DNA from: Carya illinoinensis
Lineage: Eukaryota; Streptophyta; Magnoliopsida; Fagales; Juglandaceae
Assembly: GCF_018687715.1 (NCBI RefSeq)
Contig: NC_056760.1
Location: 36,656,001-36,720,000, forward strand
Reading direction: 5' to 3'
DNA: 64,000 bases
Positions 22,536 through 33,378 of this stretch are shown in pieces; position 1 is the first letter of the stretch; the number at the start of each line of letters is the position of its first letter. A program made the position numbers and the translations under genes. The notes beneath the pieces were generated by a model that was not told the origin of the DNA, did not search any database, and saw only the letters and a program-made list of their open reading frames with translations.

Positions 22536-24000
22536 TTAAACTTCTAGATTACATTCTTTTGTACGAGGATTAAATTGGGAAAGAGCTTTATTTTCCCAAG
22601 TAATTTCCTGTCGTGCTTCAGGCACCGACTTCTCATTACCCAATGTTGGAAAAATGGATTCGTCAAAATGACAATCCTCAAAACGTGCCTTAAACATATC
22701 CCCTGTAAGAGGCTCAAGGTATCTGATAATAGATGGAGAATCAAACTCAACATATATCCCAAGTCTACGTTGAGGGTCCATCTTTGTACGTTGTGGAGGT
22801 GCAATTGGAACATATACAGTACATCCAAAAATACGAAGATGAGAAATATTTGATTGCTGACCAAATGCAAGCTGTAATGGTGAATATTTGTGATATGCTG
22901 ATAGCCTAACTCGAATTAATGATGCTGCATGAATGATAGCATGTCCCCAAGCAGAAATAGGAAGATTTGATTTCATGAGTAAAGGTCTAGCGATTAGCTG
23001 AAGCATTTTAATCAATGATTCAGCTAAACCATTTTGAGTGTGTGTGTGGGCAACTGGATGTTCAACATCTATTCCTATTGACATGCAATAATTATCAAAA
23101 GCTTGAGATGTAAATTCTCCTGCATTATCCAATCGAATAGTTTTAATTGGATAGTCAGGGAATTGTGCTCGTAGCTTAATTATTTGTGCAAGAAGTTTAG
23201 CAAATGCATCATTTCTAGTGGAAAGTAGACAAACATATGACCATCGACTTGATGCATCAATTAAAACCATAAAATATCTGAACGGTCCACTTGATGGTTG
23301 AATAGGCTCACATATATTCCCATGAATCCTTTGTAAAAAAGATGGAAATTCAAAAAGAACCTTTGAGATAGATGGTTTGATAATCAATTTACCTTGAGAA
23401 CATGCAGAGCATGGATATTCATTGGGTAAGATAATCTTCTGATTCTTTAGGGGATGTCCATACGAATTATCAATTATTTGTCTTATCATTATTGATCCCG
23501 GATGTCCAAAGCGATCATGCCAAGTCATAAATATTTTGGGATCAATGCACTTCTGGTGCATTACAACATGTGATTCAATTGTTCTCATTTTTGTATAATA
23601 CAATCCAGATGAGAGGGCATGCAGTTTTTCTAATACGAGCTTCTGGCTCGAAATTGTTTTAGTAATGAGAAGATACTCTTTATCCTCTTCGTTAATGGTT
23701 TCAATATGACAACCATCACGATGTATATCTTTAAAACTTAATAAATTTCTTTTGGATTGTGAAGAAAATAGAGCATCATTAATACAAAATTTGGTGCCAT
23801 TAGGCAACACAATATAAGCTCTTCCGGAGCCTTCAATTAGATTCGATGAACCGGAAATAGTATGAACATAGGCTTTACTCAATGTTAGATTTTGAAAATA
23901 TTTTTTTATCCTTAAGAATTGTATGAGTTGTAGCACTGTCAGCCATACATACATCTTTATTATTCATCTCGGAGATAGAAAGTTCATCAATAAAACTCAT
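22536..24000 (-). pseudogene. Protease and integrase of Copia 2, frameshifted
   Basis: The protease starts with MSFIDELSISEMNNKDVCM at 24000 and has the catalytic DSATTHTI. Its frame ends at about 23906 just after a run of seven A (minus strand, about 23915-23908). The rest of pol is in the other frame: LTLSKAYVHTISG, pre-integrase TWHDRFGHPG and CSACSQGK, then the integrase core with D in VLIDASSRW, D in IRLDNAGEF and E in NGLAESLIKM, ending with a stop at 22536. The integrase residues are all present. A single-base change in the A run may be the only break. Confidence 0.88.
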
Positions 24001-24087
24001 GATTCTACAAAATATATAAAACTTTCATTACTAAAAAAATATTGCAGAATAAAAATATTTTACAATAATATAAAGGAAATACATTAA

Positions 24088-25146
24088 TTAAAAAGGAACA
24101 CTTCCATGATTAACTCTACCACTAGAATCCTCAAAGAAATCAGAAACATCAAGACTTGTAATATCTTCTCCATCTATAGAATTTAAAGCATATGATGGTT
24201 CAGCAAAATTTGTTTCAAATTTCTTTATTTTTTCTTTTATAGAAGATTGGTATAAGTTAACCAAGTGCTTAGCTGTACGACAGGTACGAGACCAATGTCC
24301 AGTCATACCACATCTATGGCATTCATCTTCATATTTCTTTACAAATTTATTTTGAGGACCTTTGCCTTTCTCTGAGTTGAACCACTTCTGGTGGTATGGT
24401 GTATATCTATTATTTTCCCTTTTAGTGTGGTCACTTCTAGGACCTCCACTTTTATAGTTTTTCTTACCACGTCCATGCCATCTTTTTCTTTGAAAAGATG
24501 CACCATTCGCTTTTGGGAATGATGTAAATCTAGTACCATTCACTTCAGAGAATGATATAGAACCAGTAGGACGTGACTGATGATTTTTTGATAAAAGCTC
24601 ATTATTTTGCTCAGCTAATAGAAGACAAGATATAAGTTCAGAATATTTCTTGAACTTTCGCTCTCGATACTGCTGCTGCAGGAGCACATTCGAGGCATGA
24701 AAAGTAGTATATGTCTTCTCTAACAAGTCATCATCAGTGACTTTTTCACCACATAATTTCAATAGCGAGCTAATTTTAAAGAGTGCAGAGTTATATTCAC
24801 TAACACTTTTGAAGTCTTGCAACCTCAGGTGCATCCAATCATGACGAGCTTTTGGGAGGATTACAGTTTTCTGGTGTTCATATCTCTCCCTTAAATCATT
24901 CCATAAAATAAGTGGATCTTTCACCGTTAGATACTCAGTTTTTAATTCTTCATGAAGATGGTGCCGAAAGAAAATCATTGCCTTAGCACGGTCCTGCAGG
25001 GACCCTTGATTTCCTTCTTTAATTGTATCTCCCAGGTTTATTGCATCCAGATGGATCTCAGCATCAAGGATCCAAGATAAATAATTTTTTCCAGAAATGT
25101 CAAGAGCAACGAATTCCAATTTTATAAGATTTGACATTTTCTGCAT
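24088..25146 (-). CDS. Gag of Copia 2
   Basis: This open frame of 352 residues is on the minus strand. It starts MQKMSNLIKLEFVALDISGK and contains the Copia Gag (UBN2-type) fold signature, including YLSWILDAEIHLDA near residue 20 and a KYEDECHRCGMTGHWSRTC region with a CCHC zinc knuckle at about residues 276-289. Length is near normal for Copia Gag. It makes the capsid-like particle in active elements. The frame is intact, so this part of the element could still be translated. Confidence 0.9.
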   Translation of the reverse strand: MQKMSNLIKLEFVALDISGKNYLSWILDAEIHLDAINLGDTIKEGNQGSLQDRAKAMIFFRHHLHEELKTEYLTVKDPLILWNDLRERYEHQKTVILPKARHDWMHLRLQDFKSVSEYNSALFKISSLLKLCGEKVTDDDLLEKTYTTFHASNVLLQQQYRERKFKKYSELISCLLLAEQNNELLSKNHQSRPTGSISFSEVNGTRFTSFPKANGASFQRKRWHGRGKKNYKSGGPRSDHTKRENNRYTPYHQKWFNSEKGKGPQNKFVKKYEDECHRCGMTGHWSRTCRTAKHLVNLYQSSIKEKIKKFETNFAEPSYALNSIDGEDITSLDVSDFFEDSSGRVNHGSVPF

Positions 25147-25277
25147 ATATAAATCAGTAACATAAGTATGTTTAATATTTCATATTCATTTTGAAAACTA
25201 CAAAAATATATTGAAAGACTTACTTGAAGTAGAGGACTACTAGCTTCAAAATCGTCAGAACGTTCGTGCTGATAACG

Positions 25278-25647
25278 TGTTATAAAACTATCGAAAGGAG
25301 AGAGAGAGATAGAGTTCAGAGAAGTTATGAAACTTATGAATTTCTTAAAGAATTCAACGATATATATAGGCTTACAAAGAGAATTATGCTAGCTTACTAT
25401 GCTGCATTATGCTGGTACTATGCACTATGCATATGTCGGCCAATTCACTATGCTAGTATTATGCTGGCATTATGCACTATGCATATGTCGGCCAACTCAC
25501 TATGCTAGTGCTATGCTAGCACTATACATTATGCATATGTCGGCCAACTCACTATGCTAGTACTATGCTAGCACTATGCATTATGTATTTGACGGCTAGC
25601 GCAAGGTGGTCATATAATTTATTTTACAATAATATTATTTTACAACA
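25278..25647 (-). repeat. 5' LTR of Copia 2
   Basis: It is 370 bp, longer than its partner. Extra length comes from a partial duplication at the outer end (ATTTTACAATAATATTATTTTACAACA-type, written here only by position 25621-25647) and from repeat-array differences. The array of about 52-bp units lies at about 25396-25590. Confidence 0.9.
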
Positions 25648-25652
25648 AAATA

Positions 25653-25879
25653 TATTATATTTTATAAAATGAGACGCGGTCGATTGAATCTTTTATGTCG
25701 AGAAAATTCATTTGATCTCTTCTAAACTTTACAACATACCTACGTGAGGGTTAAGTCATGCATGATTCTATAGCTTTGAAAATCACGTATTATTGTTTTT
25801 ACCCATCTATTTAATTTCATTCTGTCGCACTAAACGACAAGTCAAACTTTATATACGGCAAACGTTCAGGGATTTGACG
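25653..25879. other. Spacer between Copia 2 and hAT element
   Basis: Nothing recognisable. The last eight bases (25872-25879) are the left target duplication of the hAT element. Confidence 0.5.
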
Positions 25880-26212
25880 TAGGGGTGTACAAGAAACCGG
25901 CCAACCGACCTCCACCGACGGCAACCGACCGGAACCGGCATGAACCGGCGAAGAACCGGTCGGCCGGCGGTAGAAATAATTAGGAACCGAGGTCGGCCGG
26001 TTCGGTTCCGGTTCGAACATACAGGAAACCGGTAAACCAACCAAACGGCGTCGTTTTATTTAAGACCACACAGAAAAAAATTAAAATTGGACGACGCCGT
26101 TTGGTTGAGACCAAACGGCGTCGTTTGGTTGGGAACGGGTTAGGGTTATTACCCTTCCCGTTCCCCCCTTCCCCTCTTCCCCTCCCTATTCTCTTCTGCA
26201 GCCCCCCCCCCC

Positions 26213-26213
<1 letters not shown>

Positions 26214-26274
<61 letters not shown>
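26214..26274. repeat. (TC)n microsatellite
   Basis: About 30 TC units lie inside the hAT element, next to the captured exon. Reading frames here give Ser-Leu or Arg-Glu repeats and are not genes. Confidence 0.95.
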
Positions 26275-26276
<2 letters not shown>

Positions 26277-26279
26277 ATT

Positions 26280-26640
26280 CGAGCCTGGATCGCCCAAACT
26301 TGTGCATATCTTCACCCATCATCAGAGCTGCTGCCGCCCTACATGTACTCAAAACATTCAAAACAAAGGAGAGAAAAAAACCCCACGATTTTGCATGATA
26401 CAATCTAAAGTTTTATACCTATTAGTATCATTTTGCTGCTGCTGTAGAAGCATACTCATGCATTTCGGAGAGTAAGGAAAAGCTGAGGCCATGAGCTGAG
26501 AGGCTGCAGCCAATCTTTGTTGCCGAGCAGATTTAGATCTGAGAATTTGATGGCACTCATCCATCATGTCGATCTTGCTTGGTGAACCTACCATTGCAGA
26601 ACCATCCGCTGAATCTCCAGGCCCTCCGTGTAGGAACCTG
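26280..26640 (-). pseudogene. Captured host gene fragment, two exons with intron
   Basis: On the minus strand an exon running to 26419 contains ARQQRLAAASQLMAS and PYSPKCMSMLLQQQQND. A GT donor at 26418-26417 and AG acceptor at 26340-26339 bound an 80-bp intron. The next exon (26338 to about 26280) continues in frame as RAAAALMMGEDMHKFGRSR and then runs into the (GA)n tract. This resembles the low-complexity C-terminal part of some plant CCCH zinc-finger proteins, but the match is from memory and weak. The zinc fingers themselves are absent, so it is a fragment without function of its own. Confidence 0.5.
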
Positions 26641-26803
26641 CAGGGGGAACCGACCGGAACCGGCTGGCAAAGGAACCGGCCGGTTTCCTTCCCCAGCACG
26701 GTCGGTTTTGGCCGGTTGCTGTATTGATTTTTTAAGAACCGGTCGGTTTCGGTTTAGGCCTAAAACCGAAACCGGCCAGCCGATGTACAGCCCTAATTTG
26801 ACG

Positions 26804-27330
26804 TACTTTTATACAAGTCTTTGGTGAAATCTTCTCTCTTTGCACCAAACTTTTTTATTCTAAATTAAAAATTAAGGAAAAAAAACAAAACAAAGACAAC
26901 GACACAACATCGTAACATTCATAAAGAAACGAGAAGAAGGCGGCATTCGGATGAGCACTGAATTCCGAAAGATAAAATCTAAAAGAAAAGCAAATAAAAA
27001 TATGAAAAATTTTCCTATCATCCTCATATTTTACTCATCATATTTATTTTAATTTTTTTTTCTATACTAAATATGTAGTATATAGATGATAAATAAAATA
27101 ATTTTTTAATTTTTTTTCTATAATAAATATGTAGTATATAGATGATAAATAAAATAATTTAATTAGTTTAATAATAATAAAATGAAATAAAAAATAAAAA
27201 AAATAAAAAATAATATTTTAATATATAAAATGTGTAGTATAAGATGATGTATATTTCTCAATAAATATACAGTGGTCGGTGACAGTAGCATTTTTTTTTT
27301 GGTTCGTTCAGATATAATTTTTGCAACTGT
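26804..27330. other. AT-rich spacer with a two-copy 56-bp tandem repeat
   Basis: Positions 27050-27165 hold two near-identical units (ATATGTAGTATATAGATGAT core). Nothing else is recognised before the GSTL promoter. Confidence 0.6.
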
Positions 27331-27334
27331 GGCA

Positions 27335-27381
27335 TTACGTCACTGCTTGCGATTTAAACCCGGTCGAAAATGCTATATAAA
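27335..27381 (+). promoter_or_regulatory. Promoter of GSTL copy 2: TGACG element and TATA box
   Basis: TTACGTCA (27335-27342) and TATATAAA (27374-27381) lie 32 bp apart, with the ATG 80 nt after the TATA box. The arrangement is conserved in copy 3. It suggests stress-inducible control through TGA-type bZIP factors, by analogy with other plant GST genes. Confidence 0.62.
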
Positions 27382-27460
27382 GTTTGCCCCCGTGAACATA
27401 GACGCCATTACCTATCACATTAGAAAGTAAAAAGCATCTCTAAAGTCTACCTTTATCAAT

Positions 27461-29884
27461 ATGGCTACAGTGTAAGTTTTTTCGAAATTGGATTTTCCAT
27501 TTTCTCAGATGTTTTTTTTTTTTTTTAATTTGGGTTTCTCTGAATTTGTGCATTCTTGTCAAAATTTATACGCGGGTTCAGTTATTTATTTATTTATATA
27601 TTTTTATTATCCTGTGCTGTACAGCGGAGTGAATCATCCGACACCCTTGGATGCCACTTCCGAACCTCCTCCTCTCTTCGATGGAACTACGAGGTTGACT
27701 CTACTCTCCTAGTTGTTGTTATTATTATTTTGTCTTGGTTTTTATGCTTTATGCACCGTGTTTTAAAATGAACTTGGATTTCTTTGTTGTTTTCGAAGGT
27801 TGTACTCCTCTTACATATGCCCATTTGCACAGCGTGTATGGATCACCAGGAATTTCAAGGTTGTTTTCGTCACTTTGGTCTCTTTGTTCTTCATTTCCTA
27901 ATTTTATTTTGTTTTCTGTACTTAAATTTTACAGGAGGTCATCTGCCCCTTTGGCTTCTTTTGTCCTCTTCCTCCTTTTTTCGTTTGTCGGGGGTTTGCT
28001 TTTACTTTGAGTTTATGTTTTTGGTCGCTGAATGATTCGAGGTGCAGGGATTACAAGACGAGATCAAATTAGTTCCACTTAACCTTGGAAACAGGCCTGC
28101 TTGGTATAAGGAGAAAGTCTACCCTGAAAACAAGGTGCCAAATGGAAAGAGAATATAATATACCTGTGTAGATTAGTGTTGCATATCTAATGTAGAGTAG
28201 TGCAAGACCTAGCTACAATTTTACGCACAATATTATACGTACCGAGTGACAACTCGATTTTAGTAGTGTTTTCTTTTCTAGTTTGAATTTCAAGTTTTGA
28301 ATATTAAAATTTTCACCATTTTCAATAACTGATGGCATTTTTCAGGTGCCATCCTTGATTTAAGTAAAATTATAAGTATAGATGGCATTTTTCATCTAAT
28401 ATATTCTTGATTTAGCTTGCTTGATCGAATTGATTGACTGTGGAGTAATGCATATTTACAGGTGCCAGCCTTGGAACACAATGGCAAAATTATTGGAGAG
28501 AGTCTTGATTTAATTAAATATGTAGACAACAACTTTGGGGGGCCTTCTCTTTTACCTGATGTAAGATTTGAGTAATTCATTTGTGCCCTCGATCAAAAGC
28601 GTTTTGTCTCTATTTATTTCTCTTGGCCTTTGGACTGAAGTAATTCTGGGAAATGTCATAGGATCCTGCTAAAAGAGAGTTTGCTGAAGAGTTGATAGCT
28701 TACACTGACACCTTCAACAAGACAGTGTTTACATCATTCAAAGGAGACACAGTAAAAGAAGCTGGTAAGCTTTAAAACTTATTACCCTCATGAAATAACT
28801 GTAGAAGATCGGATTGACTAAGACCTTGAACTTGCATCAGGTCCAGCTTTTGATCACTTGGAAAATGCTCTACATAAGTTTGATGATGGGCCATTTTTCC
28901 TTGGGCAATTCAGTTTGGTAAGTTGATTTCTCAACTATGTTACTTTAATTTTTATTTCCTTGGTGCTATACTGCATACTTTTGGTTTGGGTTGTTCTCAC
29001 CAAAAATTTGTCAAGATTCAAGATTTATTTCAAAGTATATTCCGCCTACAGAAACTAATCATGTTGATTTCCTTGGAGGGTTTGCCATATATATATATAT
29101 ATATATAAATATATTTATGATTGGACTGTGATCCTCAGGCGGACATAGCTTTCGTTCCATTTGTTGAAAGATTTCAAATCTTCCTATCAGAGGTCTTTAA
29201 GTATGACATCACAGCAGGAAGGCCTAAGCTTGCAAAATGGATCGAGGTACGATAAATAAACCCATCCACCGGAAATTCGAATTAAGCTTTACTCCTTGGG
29301 ATATGTCTCTCCCATTGTGTTTGTTCCCTGAATATTGGTGTCAACAACATCTACCAACTACAATAGTTCAGGTAATTAATTTGTGGAGATAATCCTCTTG
29401 ATAAAAGAATAGATAAAACTTCCAACTTAAACGAACATGCTACTGCAAGTCTAACTCCTAAACAACAAACAATGAAGCAATTAATGAAACAAATAGACTT
29501 CTGCTGTAACTGAAATGTGGAGCACATGAGCTGCGAATAGAAGACTCCCAAACCTTGCCTCCAAAAAGATAGTATCGTGTCTGATTTTGTAGTGTTTGGA
29601 ACCCAATAGAAGATGAATGATGACTGATATGTAGTCAAGTTCATACCTTTTCTTGGAGATTACGGCTCACATGACATACATTTTTGCATTATCTTCTTTG
29701 TAGCATTGATTTGAAAGATTAGTGAGTTCCTAATGCATCGAGGTTCTTGGTTCTTGAATGCTACCTAGTCTTGTTAAACCTTTTGCAGGAGATAAACAAG
29801 ATTGATGCTTACAAGCAAACAAAGACTGATCCCATAGAGCTTGTTGAATTTTACAAGGCTCGCTTTCTGGCACTACCTTCTTAG
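27461..29884 (+). CDS. GSTL: Lambda-class glutathione S-transferase (copy 2)
   Basis: Exons: 27461-27471, 27625-27693, 27799-27859, 28048-28134, 28462-28560, 28662-28764, 28841-28917, 29139-29246, 29789-29884. All introns used are GT-AG. The product is 236 residues, the usual GSTL length. The N-terminal thioredoxin fold has the catalytic Cys in YICPFAQRVWITRNFK, then EKVYPENKVPALEHNGK (GSH-binding cis-Pro region) and IGESLDLIKYVD; the all-helical C-terminal domain follows. Lambda GSTs are cytosolic or plastidic thiol transferases; no transit peptide is visible. The last exon differs from its sisters: the donor GT after ...KARFL is GC here, so the exon reads on to ALPS-stop. If the GC donor (29870) is used, the final exon begins at 29973 and lacks the usual TGA. 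Confidence 0.93.
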
Positions 29885-32795
29885 AAAATGTAGTATAAAC
29901 TTGATTCAGTTTTCGGAAATTATTTTTTTTGCTAACCCCTCCTAATCAATCAAACTTTCCTTTCTTTCTCAGGCTGAGCAGTGTACATGCCAGCAAGTCT
30001 TCTAGACATAAAGCTAAATAAAGTGGCATTGCGCCTTTATGCATTGATTCTTAGTATGTAATCGGAATGTCTTGAGTGCGAGTGTACTAGTTAAATATAT
30101 GGCTATGTGTACGTATCAACGTGCTTTAATGTGTATGGATTGCTTAAATAAATGGAAATCAGTTGGTACCATATATGCTAGAACATTTCTGCTTATTGAT
30201 GATTATGTTTTTATTTGGGTAACTATGTACATTCGGTACCCAAGAAATGGCATGCAATGGATTTAAGACTTTTAGTACGACCTTTCAATTATTCAATGAA
30301 GGGTAGTGCTACTGATTATAACTAGTATACTTGCCAGAATCACCCAAGAAAGGAAAACAGAAGAGGAAGAAGATTGTCTACCTACCATGAACAATCCTTA
30401 TATGCAAGCAGCAGATGAAATTTGTTGATTTCCATAACTCACGGTAGAAACTCACAGGAAACCTCTGGATGCCGGTGGGGACCGGCGTAGCCCGATTCCG
30501 GGGTACGGACCTCAGACACGTCTTGCTCCCTAGAAATCGCAGGTTCAACGGTCTTCTTGGTAGTCGTTGGAAATAAGAGCAAGGAAGGTGATGGAGAAAA
30601 GGAGTAGTCAAGCAAATAAGGACAATGAAACTGAGATGAAAGGAGACGGCAAATGAAGAGGTGAACAGGAAGGATGGTACAAAGCTTATATAGAGGAGCA
30701 ATGATTGACCTTCCAACTTCCATGAACTGGACATGGGAAATAGAACGGTTTGAATGCCACAAGACACACGGCACGACGTAAAGTGGGGGGAGCTGCTTGA
30801 TAACCATCAATGTGGAAAAGACAAGACAACCATAATCAAGTACCAGAACCAAACTATCAGAGAACGTACCAATAAAGTTGGGGGGTGAAGAGTCGCGCGT
30901 CACATCAAATGATGAAAGGGTCCAATAAGGGAGCCCAGGGGCCCGACACGTGAAGGAATTGAGAGGCAAAAGGGTCACCCCACTCAGGAAGAAATATAAA
31001 GACATGAATGGAGAGGAAAGAAGAAATTCCTATAGGACTAATCCAATAGGAATTGGCGGGGTAACTGTAAGGGAATTTTCCCCCCAAGTTAGAGGCCTAG
31101 AGTATAGGCTAAAGTACAAGGGAGGCCCAGGCCAACCGAGCAACCCATCGGCCCATCAAGAGGCTCCCAGCCTTAGAGCAGAGGGTGGCCTGTGAATTAA
31201 AAAATGCCCTTCATAATGCAAAGGAGGGGGAATATCCTACCTTGGCACCCCTTTGCGGAACTTAGTCCCATGTAACCCTGAGCGGATAGGCGAGCACAAA
31301 TCGCGAAGAGCTCTTAATCCTCTGAAGGATGGGGAAGGGGTGGCCCGACAGAGTCAACCCGAAGGATATGGATGACTGACCCTAGAAATTGGGTATAAAA
31401 GGCGAATTCCCAAGTACTAGGAACTCTTTGCGCTTGTGAGTGATATTTTGGAAGCCATCACTTAGCAAAAATAAGAAGAAGAAATTGACTTAGTTACTTC
31501 GAGAGAACCAATCTTTTGATGAGCAATTGTGAATATTTACAGTTTTATAATGTGTAAGTCTTGCATATTCTTTTTAATAAAAATAGATAAATTTGAAACT
31601 TCTAATATGAAAAAATTACTTTTTAATAGTACATCTAACTTTTTTTTTTAAATTAAATACGTAAGATTCACATATCCTAAAATTACATATAGTATTAGCA
31701 TTGGAATGTTGTTTTGAAATCCATTTTTATTGATCACTTCAATTTAAATACCAAAAGTGGTAATCACCCACCGAAAAACCAGGACCACTGTTTGAACTTC
31801 CTAAATGGAACCCATAACCCATTTTAGAGTCCTAGACAAGTAAGATGTCACTTAAATCTATTGAATCTGATACCAACTACCGACAAGGACTCATTAACAC
31901 ATGTCGAGTTAAATTTAGATTTTGTCATTCCATCTTTGTAGCAAAATGATAGTGAAAAATTGTTTATAGTGAAAATGGGTGGAAACCTAGATTTGAGATT
32001 TTTTTCTTTCCTCCATCTTCCTTCTTTGTCATGTTTCTTCTTCCTATAACTCCATAGAATACCTGAAGCAATATTCCTAATAGCATTCCCATTTGAGAGA
32101 AAGAAAAAGGAAGTGTTAATAGCACTTGCGCAGCCTGTTGTAAAAGAAAAGAACCATAATGTATTAATTTGTTTGAATAAGCTAAAAATTAGTGTTTCTT
32201 TATGGTTCTCGTAATTCGTTTTACTTGATTAGAAGTGCAGCTGAGCAATGCGGGGAGCTTTGGAATGACCAGAAGAAATGTGGGGCTTCATGGGTTGTGG
32301 CTTTGTGAGGCGGTGACTTCGTGGATAAGACGATAGAAGGTTCGTGGGGATGGAGAAGATGAAGACAAAGGCTTATGTCTTTGTGCGGATGGGGGTTTTG
32401 ATGGGATGGAGGCTACCAGCCACTTCAGTCTCTGCTTGGCTATCAAATTAGAAACTACATTGTTTCTAATTTGCCATATCATACGCGATGTTGTAGGTGT
32501 TTTCCAAGTCGGTTGCGAGTAAAATTTTTGCCTAACTACTTGATTTATAGAATTGTGGGTGAGAAGAGAGAGATCTTCCCTTTGCCTAACTACATTCTAT
32601 GCGAAGAGCATCTATATTCAGATAATCAAAATATGTTTTTGAGCAAAATATGGTCAAAATTTTGAAGATTGTTCTGATTGAGCCCCATATCTGGATGACC
32701 ATTTTGGAGAAATATTTTGGGGCGGCTAGATCCTCATAAATGAGTCTCTGATGTAGATCCCCAAAAGAGTAAAATCTCTCTCTCCTCTTTCTACC
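29464..32795 (+). repeat. Duplicon B (direct copy of duplicon A)
   Basis: It matches 1-3963 and 12680-12741 from within the last GSTL intron through the flank, without the Copia insertion. The retro-like block lies at about 30430-31560. The region contains no supported gene beyond the GSTL 3' end. The segment around 32733-32737 (CTCAT) is the empty target site of the SIRE-like Copia. Confidence 0.85.
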
Positions 32796-32986
32796 GTTCA
32801 CCCTTCCACATTTCTCACTCTTTCTTGTGCCCTACTTTGCTCCCAACTGTCTCGGGCCCTCACGTCCATCGACAACAATCCCTTGGAGTGTACACACACA
32901 CATACTCTCTCCATGCCTCATAAATGACTTCAAATCTCTCTTGCTCTCATTCTCACACAGAACAATTTTTTTTTTTTGACTATGCA
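32796..32986. other. Short spacer before the CACTA element
   Basis: Duplicon homology ends near 32795. The following bases up to the target duplication GCA (32984-32986) show no recognisable feature apart from a T-run (32966-32977). Confidence 0.5.
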
Positions 32987-33378
32987 TACTACAGGAAAAA
33001 AGATCATTTTCGGCTATTTGAGTCGTTGTAAATACTACCATAAATCGCCACAAATGATTATTACCGGCTACTTTTAATTGCTATTGATTAGCCGCTACTA
33101 GAAAGCCAAGTAAAGTTTTTTCCGACGATTTTAAAAATTGACAAAAATATCCATAATTTCTGGCTAAAATAATAGCCGCTAATTTGTATAAATTTTGTCG
33201 CAAAAAAGTTGGCCAAATATAATATTATATTTCCGGTGATGGGTTTTTGCCCAAAATAGTCTTTTTTCGTCAGAATCGCTTTTAAGTGTTGGAACAGACA
33301 AAATTTATTCCTAGTGTGGTTTTTTTTCCTAATATTTATTTCTTTTATTACAGATAATTGCTTGCTAATAAATTAAAA

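Larger units (their letters stand above)
19837..25647 (-). mobile_element. Copia LTR retrotransposon 2 (minus strand)
   Basis: This is a complete insertion of 5811 bp flanked by AAATA at 19832-19836 and 25648-25652. Element sense is the minus strand: 5' LTR 25647-25278, gag, pol, polypurine tract, 3' LTR 20181-19837. The sequence after the 5' LTR (CGTTATCAGCACGA on the minus strand, about 25277-25264) is in the primer-site position; the tRNA was not identified. The domain order protease, integrase, RT, RNase H is Copia. Few stops remain, so it is better preserved than the SIRE-like element, but it is still broken. Confidence 0.93.
25880..26795. mobile_element. Non-autonomous hAT element carrying host exons
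   Basis: The termini are TAGGGGTGTACA and TGTACAGCCCTA, with an exact 8-bp target duplication ATTTGACG (25872-25879 and 26796-26803), both typical of hAT transposons. Subterminal DNA on both sides is rich in CCGGCC and GAACCGG motifs in opposite orientations. The interior has no transposase. It has a (TC)n microsatellite and a host gene fragment on the minus strand. Confidence 0.9.

Noticed and set aside
26101..26475. Frames across the (TC)n tract
   Set aside because: Dipeptide repeat products of a microsatellite; only the flanking captured exons look like protein.
27488..28035. Plus-strand frames rich in Phe and Leu over GSTL copy 2
   Set aside because: Intron read-through and shadow frames of GSTL exons 2-3.
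33310..33322. TTCCTAGTG as an alternative right end of a small CACTA element starting at 32987
   Set aside because: The bases after it (TGG) do not match the left target bases GCA, while the end at 44948 does match and encloses CACTA transposase genes.
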